From: Augochlora pura
Taxonomy: Eukaryota; Arthropoda; Insecta; Hymenoptera; Halictidae
Assembly (NCBI RefSeq): GCF_028453695.1
Contig: NC_135777.1
Location: 3,658,001-3,722,000, forward strand
DNA length: 64,000 nucleotides
Direction: 5' to 3'
In this document: piece after piece, positions 34,969 to 47,406 of the stretch
How the letters are laid out: each line of letters opens with the position of its first letter
Numbering within the stretch: position 1 is the stretch's first letter
The notes under the pieces: model-generated
The model's input: the letters and a program-made list of their open reading frames with translations, nothing else
Database searches by the model: none
Told to the model about the DNA's origin: nothing
Translations under genes and position numbers: made by a program

Positions 34969-37900
34969 AGGATAAACGCTCTATTATCATGTACCAGAGA
35001 TTGATGTTCTTCCCGAGTATGCGTAATAGTTCTCCTTCACATAGCCTATCTCTAGCTTAAATAACTGAAAGTTATTTTTTGCTATCATCTCCATCGATGT
35101 AATATTTCCGATTTCTACTCTTACGTTAGGCTACGAAATACCGAATCTATAGGGGTATCCCGACAGTGGAAACTAGACTTTTTTCAAGGCCAAATCCGTG
35201 AACCCAGGAATCCTCGATATTTCTGCGTGCGCGAATATTTTAAAAACAATGGAATCCGTATAAACGACAAGAAACGATAGGGTATAGAAGATATGAACGG
35301 GATTATTCAGTGTCGATTAAACAAACGGTGCGCCGTGGACACCGATGTTAGAGGAATTAACGTTGAAACGAAGATGGCTGTCCATTGGATACCGCCGATT
35401 CTACCTTTAACCCTCTCATATGTAAATTTTATTGTACATTCTGAGAAGATGATTGCGAATTTATTAGAGACGCTCTGAGAAATGCCTCAACCTTGTAAAC
35501 ATTCCATTTAAGAAAGATAAAAAAGAAAAAGAGAAAACAACAAGTACTATGTCAATTAAATGAAATATATACGTATTTATATATATATATATAAAAATAC
35601 ATATATATAAATATATTATATAGAACGGATACGAGTTGTCCTGTTTCATAGATTTTCAACGATGCCTCTATTAATCTCTCTGTTGATGCGTTTCGCGTTC
35701 AAGCGATTGTCGAAGAGCATAGCGCATCGAACCGCCACCAGCGAAAGGGTTTGAAAATTAGCGTTGCTTCCGTTCTAGAACCGTGAAAGCTTTGTTACGT
35801 GTCTGTGGCGGTGCACAGCGTACGCATACTATTCATTCTGGACACGGTCGATCTGCATTCTCTATTAACGACGCCCAGCTGCATTTTATTTTACAAGTCC
35901 GTACGAGCTCTTACGCGACTCGACGATTGTACTCGTTGCAACGTTTCGTTCGCTCCTCGCCGTGGACCGCGGGCTGAGTTCTGATAAAATATTCCATTGG
36001 TTAATTTATGAAACGAACGATGAATCAGAATTTCATTCCACCGAAATCTCCGAGAACTCGACACAGTCGAATCCTCGTCGATCGACGTCGAAAGTGTTTC
36101 CACCACACTGGGATATTTTACGGAATAACTCGACCCTCGACTAAAAGCGAGGAAAACGTGATTCGTGGTCGGTTACGCGCTTCCGGGCCACGCCCGGCCC
36201 CTGAATTTACGCCAAGTACAAAGCTCGTAACGATAGATTGTTGTAGAATCTTTATATGAGAGGGTTAAAAGCCGGCGAGCCTCATTCGAGGCGATCGATT
36301 GAGCTCGAAACTTCGACCATTTCAAAGACGACATTCGCAGAGAACACCGATGTTACGAGAGAGGTTTCTGGTATTTAAAACGGGGAGAATGTGATGTTTT
36401 ATCGGTGTCCAAAATGGGATAGTCGCATGTGTTTCTGAGAATCCTTTAATATTATCATTATTATTAATTATTATTACTATAAACGTGTTACGACGTACGG
36501 CCTTCGTCGTGCGGAAAATAAATAATAACCGACACGATCGTGTTGATAGACAGTTTTTTGGGTGACCAAAGATTATCTACTAAAAACCATCTCAGAACAA
36601 TTGAGGTAGAAGTAAAGCTCGAACGCGCGGAAACTAAATTTCGCTGACGAGGATGTTGCAATGGCGGCCATCGACCTCGTCTAAACTGACGGTGTCTCAC
36701 CGAAATAATGCAAGCCGGTCTCACTATGTATTAAAATTGTAAGCGAAAGAGAGAGAGAGAGAAAAAGAGATGAGAGTTTATAGAAATCAGTGTAAGGGAT
36801 ATTTTCGCAGATTTATTTTTGCTGAAAGCTCGCCGATAGTGGTTTGATCGAGCTCGGTGGTCGCGGTGCTTCTCGCGAAAGTGACAATTTCGCGGAACGA
36901 TTCCTTTCGCAGGGATTGGCCAATCAGGGATCATTATAGTTATATTACAAGTACGCTCCGTTCGACGAAACGAGGAGATCGGCGTTAAACGTTTTGAACG
37001 GCTGTATCGATGACAAGATCATTGACTAGTTTTACCTCGAGAATCAAACGGAGATGCAGTCGCCTCGGCGAGCAAGTTAATAAAATTAGGAATTCACCTG
37101 CGAAACGGGAAGCATTGTAGCGAGCTGTTTAAGTCGACAGAAATTTTCCAAATGTAACAGTAATATCACTTGAAACATTCGAGTTTTCTACGAGAGTAGT
37201 TCGAAGTTAACTTGTCTCTCGAGGTGCCGACTGTACAAGTCGTTTAAAGTTCTTAGCGGAATGACGTTTGCTGATTCGAAGTTTACGTTCTTCCATGAAA
37301 GCCTTCTAATGTACGCGAGGGAGAGAGAGAAAGAGAGAGAGAAAGCAAGATTACATAGGGGTGAGATGTGATTTCTAATTTAAGGCTTTTACCGAGTGAC
37401 CTCTGATCAGAGAACCACTTGCGTTGACAATGTCAGGGTTGCGCGTTGTGCACTACCCTTAGCTTCCCGCAACTTATTTTTCGTTGTACGCGTTGTTCTC
37501 GATCACTCGGCGGCTTTACAGCACCTGTCGTTAGCTTTACGGATGTCACTTATCGATACAACCGCTGTTTTACATGCGAAAAAGACACAATTTAAAGGAA
37601 AATTCAGTTCTCAATCGGCCGATGAAGATACATTAAAGCAGTAACACAGCTTCCGATTTGAAAACTGCGATGTGGATTGCGGACTCGTACGCGTTTCAGA
37701 ACAGAGTCTCGAAAAATCAGTAAAGTTCCGTAGACTTTAACGCGGCTGTGCGTACCAGAAAACAGTTGAAATTGTTACCGTCGGATATGGTCCTCCACCG
37801 TTGTAAATTCGCATGAAAGATTGCGGTTCGTAGATCATGGTGTCGCGAACAGTTCCGCGAAAAGCAGTGCCCGCACAAAGTTCCGCCGTAGAGCATTTTA

Positions 37901-40900
37901 TTGAGCGATCCGAGTACCGTAAACTATCGAATGAATGAGTGTTGAAACTGTCCGATTTCCAGCCACCCAATGTCTGATTATCTGTTTGTTCAATGTGTGT
38001 CGAATAGTTGTGAAAGAGAGAATGAGAGCGAGAGAAAATTGCGACGCTGGATCGTTGTTGGGACGACAATATGGCGTCGCGACAGTGTTCCCCGCGCCTG
38101 TGCGACCGTTAACGACAACCTAGGCACGATTATGTGATAGCCGATTAGAAAACTTTGATTCCTTTCGTTTCACCGATTTGTAATCCTTTCATTAGAACCC
38201 GCGGTTCTATCTTAATTATCTCGGATTCTATTCGATTTGCCATAAACGACGTTGAGCGACGCGATTGTTCTCGCTGGGGAATGCAAGCGTCGGGCAAAAA
38301 CGTTTGTCTCCGATCGAAAATGGAAAAAAAGAAATCTTCTCTCCATTGACCGTGCAACCAAAGTTCGTATCGATCAAGAACGATTATTAGTTTCCGATTA
38401 ATAGTCTCGAACAGAGTTTCTCCGAAAAATTTAGAAATTTCCCGCGGATTTCCAGCGCAGTGGAAACGCGTTTAAGAAAATTATAAATATACTTGGAAGA
38501 AAGTTGAAAATTGAGAAGCGTGGTAATTGTTGTTGGGAGACGGCAAATGTTTGCGCAGCGTTCAAGCTTATTGCCCAGAATCCGACGCGTGTATTTTTCT
38601 GTACAGAGTCTGTGTATATTGAACGCGCAAGAAATTTTTAGCACCGTGATCGACCGACGTCGACGGTGAGCGCTGTTTGTTAGAGAGATCTTCGAATTTT
38701 ATATAACGAGAGGCGCTGTTGTAAAACGCTTAGTCAAAGTTAAATAAGTTCGAACATTTGTCGACGTACGCACGTTCCTCCTACTCTTGGGTTACCTTAT
38801 GAAGGGCATGTTATCGGTACAATCACGTTTATTATTACTATTTTATTACTATTATTATTAATTATTATTATTATTATTATTATTATTTTGTCTCTAACGT
38901 TTGTAATTAGTTCACGATGCCCTTTTATATTATTATCTATACAATATTTATTAAAACATTTATCTGAAAGTACTAGTACGATGTATATATATATATGCGC
39001 ACATATTGTTGTGAAATTGTAAGGTTCACAGTTCAACCTCCGTAGCCTAAGAGCTCGAAGACAAGAACAGTTCTACTTGTAAAGATTTTTATGTTCGACG
39101 CACAACTTGGTTGAACGGAACGTTTCGTTGAGAATTTGTTGCTCGTTCGGGACGGAGGTTGAATCGCGGTTGAATTTTTATTTGAAGTGAAACGGAGATT
39201 CGGTTTTCGGCGTTTTTCATCCCTCGACCCAGACCCCCCCTAAGGATCCCCGTTAAGTGTGAATGTAACAACGTGTGATTTTATAGGAAAACTTGTATGT
39301 GTCTATCTCGTAATTATCCTCGGGCGTGCGAAGGGTAGCGGGCGAGAAACGCGTGAACGATACGAAAAAAAAGAAAGGCAACATGAAAATGATAAGGGAA
39401 AAAGAATCCGCCGGAGCAGGTACCAAAGTTCTTTTGTTTTGTTCATTAAGATGTGTTCGGACGAGTAACGTGCACGCTACGCCAATTCGTACAGAGTCTT
39501 CTGCGCACATTCTAACAAACTGCGGGCGGATAGATCACGAGAATTGATCTAACAGTATTACGACTTGCGAATTTCTACCGGATGTTACGAAATATGTGAT
39601 TCGAGCCGAAGAAGGATCGCCCTTCCTTTTAAAAATAACAGATGAACGGTAAAACTATCTAAAAGTAGCTAACAGTAAAGTTCAAGCAATCGGTTTATTA
39701 ATATATTCTCTTTAAAAAAATTAATCATTCCAAGTAGAACCATGTTGACTCTTTTGGTAGTTTTTGCATTGTAGCGATAAATTTCCAACGGTGGCAGCAA
39801 TTTTATTCACTAATCAAATTATCTGGTGTAATACGTTTAATAATTCCTTTCAGGGTTATCGATTGGAAAAAAAATGCTTGAACGTCTATCTTCTAGTACG
39901 ACGAAGGCGTTAATCTCCGATAGATCACATATTTTGGCACAGCCTGTAGCCACGAATATTGTTTTTCATCTGTTCTCCCTGTGTTCTCCATTCGGTTAAT
40001 TTTGAAACGAAGCGTCGAACGATGTGGGAAACACGGTATGGAACGAGATGAGTAATATCAAAAACTCTGAGAGAGATATTTTAGCGCGTAAAATCGAATG
40101 CACGCGATATTCCTGTTGTTTAATTCGTTGATTTTGAACGAAACGTGCCGACACGTTTGTCTGGGAAAAACGGAGATTTAAATTAAGAAGGAGAAAACAA
40201 ATTGTACATACGAGTGACATGACTTCGAAACGACTATCGCACATAAATGTATCTAATAATTATTTAATATATTGCAGATATAAATGGCATTAACTCCTTT
40301 CGTTATCATTTCCTCTCCGCACCGATTACAATTTTTCAATGAATTTTTATAAATCATCGGAATTAAATAATTTCACTTAACAGCCAACAAATGGTTCCCT
40401 AATTTAGAAACGTCAGTTCGATTGAATGCACGAACTAAATCTGTCCTGTATCAATACAGTGTCGTCGAAAAATATTAGTTACGTTATGGGACGATTCAGA
40501 ATTTGCTACATTATTTGAATAAAAGTAAACTAACATCTACTCTAAACCCAACATTGAAACGCTAAGAAAGCCATATTATACGAGAACATAACAATATTTA
40601 TAGTCTATTTAATGAAATCCATTTTATATCAACAGTAGTTCACAGCCATTGTAATTCTCGACTTCGAATTACAGATAGAATCATCGAGGCTTCTGCCGAT
40701 TTACAACTAATTGGAAATCGAAAATTGCATCGATTGCCCGAGTCTCGCCACGTGGAGGTTGCTGTGACTGAGGACTCGAAAGGGAGTCACACGAAGCCTG
40801 AATTTATTATGACTGCCTTTCTCACAACTTTTATTCAACTCTTATCGGACGTCACATATTCAGGCCTAATGTATAACGTCGCGTTAAAAATGACTGGCGA

Positions 40901-41454
40901 CTGTTAAGGGTCAATAATAAACACCTTAATAAATAATTCTTAGTAACTAACACCTTAATAACTAGTGCCTCAATAACTAAACAGGTATCAACGAATTACA
41001 GATAATGTGGCTTTAGTCTGCTTTTATCATGTTTCATATGTCGGTAATTTGGCCGAAACGTTTCAGTGTTTTGCCACTCCCACTAATGGCGTTGAATTGA
41101 AATTTTTATGGAGTTTCTATGGCGGCGCCATACTCGGAGTTATCTCTCATAGGCAAAGCAATGGGAATCGATTGTTCCAAAACTCATTGCTAGGACATAA
41201 AACTGAAAACCTTAATAACTGTTAATAATAAACCTGTTAATAACTAATTTATTACGACTTGAATCTGCAAATAATGATTACAGATACGTTGCTAAGGATA
41301 GTTTCGAGGATTTTCGACTTTAAAAAGAGTAATTCGAAATTACAATTATCGTATTTATTATCATTAAACATTACCTGTGTATGGAATACGAAACATACAT
41401 AAAATATATGAATATTACACGAGAACAAGGTATAATTAACGGCAATTTGCCGTA
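34969..41454. other. Gene-free stretch between PTPN9 and CZIB
   Basis: Contains the PTPN9 3'UTR (end not fixed), an 854-bp TTAA-flanked element, TA-rich tracts at 35565-35625, GA tracts at about 36748-36768 and 37318-37345, an ATT/TTA microsatellite at about 38830-38887, and repeated CCTTAATAACTA-like phrases at 40920-40985 and 41210-41250. No open frame resembled a known protein. Confidence 0.65.
35411..36264. mobile_element. TTAA-flanked element, 854 bp, piggyBac-like ends
   Basis: TTAA (35407-35410) precedes CCCTCTCATAT, and ATATGAGAGGG is followed by TTAA (36265-36268). That is an exact 11-bp inverted end with an intact target duplication. No transposase frame is visible, so it is non-autonomous or coincidental. 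The ends differ from the CCCTTTGCA family. Confidence 0.5.
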
Positions 41455-41940
41455 TTATTTAATTTTTTCCAGCCTGAACTCGATTTCATAGATCCATATA
41501 GATTTCTCAATCTTCTGGCAGTATTCGCCCCATTCGCCTTCCGTCAAATCCACATCCGTGAATTCCGTACCACCCTCGATCGACTTTATGGTCCATCCTT
41601 CCCGCGGCCAGAAATCGCAGGGTTCAAGACCTCTACAATCGAACACGGCTATGGTCTGAAAATCTTCTTCCTCGCGCGCGACGTATGGTTTCACAGAATC
41701 TTCCAGAATCGTTATATTGTTCGTGCGAGAACAGAGCTTGCATTTGCTCATGTAATGGCTAATGCTATGCCCTTTCGGAGCTGCAACAGTCTCGCTCAAA
41801 GACAAGTAATTCCATTTGTCGGTTCCCTCGCGACAATTTGAACAATTTAGCTTCAAATACCAACGGAACCCAGGACCAGAGGGTTTCAGTTCCTCCACGT
41901 TCTCCATTTCAGTTTTTATTTGCAATGCGATCTTCACCAT
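41455..41940 (-). CDS. CZIB: CZIB (C1orf123/UPF0587) CXXC zinc-binding protein, single exon
   Basis: An uninterrupted 161-residue frame starts at an ATG (MVKIALQIKTEMENVEELKP) and matches the usual full length of the UPF0587/C1orf123 family (about 160 aa). Two CXXC pairs, C33/C36 (CSNC) and C67/C70 (CKLC), are the zinc ligands expected in this family. The C-terminal half carries the family-typical acidic aromatic pattern around WTIKSIEGGTEFTDVDL. The protein is a small soluble zinc-binding protein; its cellular role is poorly defined, and a link to copper chaperones has been proposed for the human protein. The gene has no introns, unlike its neighbours, but no poly(A) tract or decay marks it as a retrocopy. 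An AATAAA on the minus strand at 41354-41359 lies about 100 bp past the stop. It is divergent from WDR24, with 1.45 kb between the start codons. Confidence 0.95.
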   Translation of the reverse strand: MVKIALQIKTEMENVEELKPSGPGFRWYLKLNCSNCREGTDKWNYLSLSETVAAPKGHSISHYMSKCKLCSRTNNITILEDSVKPYVAREEEDFQTIAVFDCRGLEPCDFWPREGWTIKSIEGGTEFTDVDLTEGEWGEYCQKIEKSIWIYEIEFRLEKIK

Positions 41941-43393
41941 CTCGTTGCCGGTTTCTTTTTACTATTTCTGAGACGACCGTGCCGTTACACGCTGATTTGT
42001 GGTTATGTTCGATTGTTGATCTTGGACATTCAAGAATGATTCTCCTTCAAATTACTAGACCGTTCCGTGAAACTCGCACAACGTACACTGATGTGAAACG
42101 AAGCTATTTACAATTCTCGAAATGTATTGAAGATAAAAACAAAATAGCAAAAGTCCATATACACAGTATGTATCGAAGTACGTATCCATAGACTAGGCGA
42201 GGCATAAGAGTAGACTGGACACCCGAGGAATTATTTTGTCATACATAAATGGTGAGAAACGTTAATTATAGCAAAATGAAGGCATACATAACTAAACCAA
42301 GGGTACATAATTGTCCAGGAGAATCTACTGAGTCCTCACGGTATACAAAAACAAAGACAACATTATTCTTTGAACTTTTTGGTTCACTATTTGTTCACTA
42401 ATTAAATTTTGCATTGTTGTTGTTCAGTTTTTTTTTAAACGATATCGATGCATCAGATTCTCGTGAACATGTGTACCCTTAGTTTAACGTTTTACAATAA
42501 TTCATATTTTTTAATTATAACGTATAATTTACAACAGTCGAATTTGGCGAACAGTTTGAGTTTTGCCACTCCACCTATTGGCGCTGTACGGACATCGAAC
42601 GGAGCTTTGTTTCCTTCCCAACAGAGGCACTCGTGTGCAGAGTACAGGATTAACGTGGAACGTTAATTATTGCAAAATTAAGGTATAAATAATTAAATCG
42701 GGGGTAGAAAATTGTTTAGGAGAATCTGCCGAATCTGTATGGTGTACAGAAACAAATGACAATATTGCTAATAGTAATTATTTGCTCTTTGAAGTTTTTG
42801 TAAACGATATCTATGCAAAAGATTCTATAGAACTTCTATGGTTCTGTACGTTTGGTTTAGCTTCTGATGCCCATAATTTATGTTTTTAGATCATAATTGC
42901 AGATTCTAGAATACAGAATTGTTCAGGAGAATCTGTTGCATCGGTATCGTGCCAGATAAGCAAACGAAAATAATATAAAAATATATCCGCAAAGAAGTGT
43001 ACAGAATTACTGTGGTATACGCCGCCTTTAATTATATAATTATTGGAAGTAACAGTACAGCTATCCGTAAAAATAATTACATTTTTTATCGTATTTTTGT
43101 AGTACATGTTACCATAGTACAAATCAAGTATATAGTATATTCGTTTCTTACTAACATGGCTAACACTGGCATGGTAAGGGGGTGATGCAATGTTTGTACT
43201 ACAGATCCTAAGTCTGCGGCGCAACTATGTTAAACTCGGCAAGGATCATTTTTTCTATATATTTTCAATAATAAGTAGAAATTTTTGGCAAGGTATGGGC
43301 GCAGAAAAATTTCCTGAACATTTCGACAGAATTACGTGAAATAGATTCATTATTGGTGTGCTATGATCTGTTATAAATTCAAAGAACCTCAAA
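41941..43393. other. Shared upstream region of CZIB (-) and WDR24 (+)
   Basis: A head-to-head intergenic region of 1.45 kb. It is mostly filled by a diverged direct repeat (42255-42530 and 42657-42900). Promoters of both genes should lie here, close to each start, but no core elements were assigned. Confidence 0.6.
42255..42900. repeat. Diverged direct repeat, ~400-bp spacing
   Basis: AACGTTAATTATAGCAAAAT...GTCCAGGAGAATCT (from about 42258) recurs as AACGTTAATTATTGCAAAAT...GTTTAGGAGAATCT (from about 42660). Both continue into TCTTTGAA-TTTTT and AACGATATC-ATGCA. A third phrase TTCAGGAGAATCTGTTGC sits near 42920. Likely old mobile-element copies in tandem. Confidence 0.55.
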
Positions 43394-46300
43394 ATGATTT
43401 CTAAAACTGTGTGCATTACTCAAGAAGGACCAGCAAATGCATTAGCACTGAACAAGGACAATAGTCAAGTTGTTATAGCAGGTCGAAATGGTAAATATTC
43501 TAGTATACTTCAAAAAATATAATTATTTTTAATACTTCTCTTCTTTTATGATCTAATCAACACTGTGTAATAAATCATTGTTCTCTTGTTATAGTGTTTA
43601 AAATATTTACCTTACTGGAGGATAGATTTGAGGAAGCCTGTAACTTGCGCGTTGGAAAAAATCTGAACCTGAATTTCTCTTGCAATGATGTAGCATGGAA
43701 CTTGATCGATGGTAAGTAAACAATAGCTGTTCGATTAAATTGTGTAAATTCAAATAACTAAAAGTCTGGATAATACTTGCGTTATCCAGATCATATATTG
43801 GCAACTGCAGCCACAAATGGCGCAGTGGTGGTTTGGAACTTGAACAAATCCTCACGATCCAAGCAAGAACATGTTTTCATTGACCACAAGAGAACTGTAA
43901 ATAAAGTTAGCTTCCACATGACTGAACCTATGTGGCTAATATCTGGTTCCCAAGATGGCACCATGAAATGCTTTGACTTGAGAATAAAGGAGGCTGCTAG
44001 AACCTTTTATAGGTAATCTGTTCCTTCCAAATTTTTTTATTGGACAATATCATAGTGAAAGGTATTAGAAAATGTCCAAAATTTCAGTAACACGGAATCC
44101 GTGCGCGATGTGCAATTCTGCCCTCATGCTCCGCATACTTTCGCCGCCGTTTCCGAAAATGGCCACGTGCAGCAATGGGATTTGCGCAAACCGGACCGCT
44201 ATTTCCAACATTTCACCGCTCACAGCGGTCCTATATTCGCGTGCGATTGGCATCCTGAAACTATGTGGCTTGCGACTGCTTCTAGAGACAAAACGATCAA
44301 AGTAATCCTCCATTTTTTTGTACCATATCGAACTTCGCAATATTGTGGCGATAGCAGCGCTTTTTATTTCGAAACTTTGTACTCTTAGGTGTGGGATTTG
44401 TCGGGTAAACCCAGTTGCGATTACGTGATACACACGATAGCATCGGTGGGCCGCATAAAATGGAGGCCTCAGAGAAAGTACCATATATCCAGTTGCGCGC
44501 TTGTCGTTGACTGTAGCATAAACGTATGGGACATACGCAGGCCATACATTCCTTTCGCAAGCTTTAACGAGCACAAAGATGTCCCGACTGGTGTGGCTTG
44601 GCGAGGCAATCCGCAATCGTTCCTGTCGACCAGCAGAGTAACTCGTCAATTAGAAATAACGTTAGGTCATCTCATAAATATTGTGATGCTACTTTCAAGT
44701 GTAATATCATACACTTATGGGAGGACCTAACAGTTACAAGGTATCTCGCTTGCCGCGCATAATTAACAAACTGTTACTAATACAGGACTGCACCCTGTAT
44801 CACCACGTATTCAAAGACGCGACTAGACCGGCGAACAAAGCGAATCCACAAGGTATTGCATTGAATCCGAAAGGAGATATTGCGTTTGCTTGTAAAGTAA
44901 ATGTTCATGTTACAACCACAATGAAACAGTTGACTAATATTATGAGGTTAATAAATCCGCCGTATACTAAACGTCCGAGTTCACCAAAGGGGGCTTAAAA
45001 TGTTCCTTAACGTTCTATTGTAGGAAAACTGCTGCAACGAACGATACGTTTTGCATGGCTTCCAGCGTGATGCACAGATTCGTTCTAAGCGTGCCACGGG
45101 AACCAAAATGGTTCAAGGTTTGCGCGGAGGGATACTTGCTATCTGGTCGACTAAACGATATTTGCGATCATAACGCGGCGGTCGCTAGAAACGCCGGGCG
45201 AAACGACGTAAGTAATTCACCGCTATGGTAGTATGCCTTCGTTCCGCTGGCTTTACTAACTTTTAACAGATCAGTACGGTATGGAGTATCATAAAGACCT
45301 TGTACGCGAACCCTATGGGGTCGATACTGAAGACGCCTCCGACCGCATCTAAGGAGGATATCGTGAATACCTTGAATTTGGCACAGATTACGATCGGACC
45401 CAGCATAGATCAGTTGAACGCAGGTACAAGAAGCGTCTTCGAGACGCTGTACTCTCTTCCAATCATTATCGAGTCGAGATCGTAATAATAGTTCTTTCAA
45501 AGGACACGAGAACGATGCGAAGTCTTTGCAAGGAGAAGTAACAGGAGCGGCTAGCGGAGGCGACGACGAGACCGAGACCGACGAGACGCCGGAGAATCAG
45601 CACTCTATCGGGTCGTTTTTGCCGAGGTTAGCATTCCAATTATACTCGATCGACGTTAATACGTTGTCTTAATCACAATGTCGTAACACGCAGCTACAAA
45701 AAGGCGTTCATCGACAACAAAGGGTCAGACACGAAGGGAGACTTTCTGTTCGGTGAAAGTGAGTTCGAACCGGTGACTATGGAATACAGTTCCAGCTATA
45801 TACAGAACATAATGAACAATGAGAACGACTGGACATTGTCTAAGGAAGCTTTTCCCTTACGTCACGAGATTAAAGACAGATCACCGCCACCGGAACAGTT
45901 TCCGAATCACCCTCCGGACATTAACGAGGACTGCGCATCCTTAATGATCGAGGACCAGCCGAGTCAATTGATCGTTTCGAACATACCGAAACCACAATTC
46001 TGGGATCCGACAAATTTGATCGAGGAGGCATTGAAACATCACGCCGCGCTCAGAGACATACAGACATCAGCGTCGATTTTGATCGCATTGGGGGAGAAAC
46101 GAAAGAACTTGAACATCGAGACAGCTGTCCAGGAACATTGGATTCTGGACTATCTGGACATGCTGGCTAGGTTCAAGCTCTGGAATGTGGCTACACAGGT
46201 TTGTCGGACATTTAATCTGTGCAATTGGCCACTTGTGACAGCGGTATTGCTTTTCTACAGATCATCCAATCGATGTGGATACCATCGGTGTCGCAGCTCA

Positions 46301-46983
46301 ATCAGCAATCGACGGTGATTCACGCGTGTTGCTTAGCCTGCTCGAAACCGCTGCAGAGAGCTGCGTGGTTATGCGACCGGTGTCACTCCTCACATCATGC
46401 ACTTTGTTCGGTTTGTCATCAAGTGAGATATCCTATTTTGTTCACATTCTTGACCTAATCCAATTCTTAACCCCTTGGGTACGGATTTATTTGAGAAAAT
46501 ATTTGCATGTGGAGCGGCTATAATTTTTGGTTGCTTGGAGTAGTATGTAAAAGCAGTACATTTTACGTAAGAATTTATTTATTTCTAAAATATTGGTGAC
46601 ATATGTAGTATTAAGATGTCTTCAAGTAACTAAAATTGCAAAACAAAAATAAACGTTTTAGGCACGTCATCCGCTTCTAGGAAAAACAAGTGAATGACGT
46701 CTCTCAGACGTCAAATGTACCCAAGAGTTTAATTTTTGCTTTGACGTCTTAAACTCGTCATCCGCTCCTAGGGGAAAAGAGTGAATGGCGTGTCTCAGAC
46801 GTCAAATGTACCCAAGGGGTTAATCCAACATTGTGGCCATCGTTTTTTCTATAGGTGGTGCGAGGCATGTACGCGTGGTGTCAAGGATGCACCCATGGGG
46901 GTCATGTTTTACATATGAGCGAGTGGTTCCGGTGCAATCGGCAGTGCCCCACCGGTTGTGGACATATGTGCGAATATACTTAA
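43394..46983 (+). CDS. Wdr24: WDR24, GATOR2 complex WD-repeat/RING-like subunit, twelve coding exons
   Basis: Exons: 43394-43490, 43595-43711, 43790-44012, 44088-44301, 44389-44637, 44786-44946, 45024-45207, 45270-45423, 45503-45626, 45694-46198, 46261-46422 and 46855-46983, giving 772 aa (human WDR24 is about 790). The N-terminal part holds WD40 repeats (HILATAATNGAVVVWNLNKS; WLISGSQDGTMKCFDLR; WLATASRDKTIKVWDLSGK). The C-terminus is the Cys/His-rich zinc module of this family (CCLACSKP; CDRCHSSHHALCSVCH; WCQGCTHGGH; CPTGCGHMCEYT). In animals WDR24 is part of GATOR2, which opposes GATOR1 and promotes amino-acid-dependent mTORC1 activation at the lysosome. The exon 6 donor (ATGAG|GTTAAT) is weak but is the only one found that keeps the frame into exon 7. 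Intron 11 holds a piggyBac-like MITE. The gene converges on ALDH, 423 bp downstream; ATTAAA at 47111-47116 is a possible poly(A) signal. Confidence 0.95.
46471..46819. mobile_element. TTAA-type (piggyBac-like) MITE, 349 bp, in WDR24 intron 11
   Basis: TTAA (46467-46470) precedes CCCCTTGGGTAC; GTACCCAAGGGG is followed by TTAA (46820-46823). The 12-bp inverted ends are perfect. Inside are two direct copies of a ~70-bp block (CGTCATCCGCT-CTAGG ... TCTCAGACGTCAAATGTACC) at about 46665-46733 and 46757-46823. The intron is 46423-46854, so the element makes up most of it. Confidence 0.8.
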
Positions 46984-47406
46984 GACTGTCGACAGTGATC
47001 TCCGCTTGTTGTAAGTTTTCTGCGCCCATGTACATAACTATTAGGCAGTACTTATGTTGACAGAACAATGTTAGACACGTAGCGTGCTTTGTGAATCGAC
47101 AAGTCTAGAAATTAAATTATTTATTGATTCTGCTTTTGTAAATTATATATTACAGCATACATACGAGACTTCCTCGTTTTTCTTAGTTCTCTATTATCGC
47201 GTAGTCGCGCGATATTAATGAATGGTTCGACGCTTCTCGCGTCGGTGGTGTGTAAAACAAAACGTATAAAAATACACTGCTGTTTTGAAAATAGGCAGTT
47301 CTTTAGATTGTAATATAATCCTATCGGCGTAGCAATTTTATTTACAAAACTGTCGAACGCGAGTTAATCGCGCCAGTGATTAGTGCGATAGTCATCACCG
47401 TATACC
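46984..47406. other. Convergent 3' flanks of WDR24 and ALDH
   Basis: Only 423 bp separate the two stop codons. A + strand ATTAAA at 47111-47116 and a minus-strand AATAAA at 47337-47342 could end the two transcripts without overlap. Confidence 0.6.
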
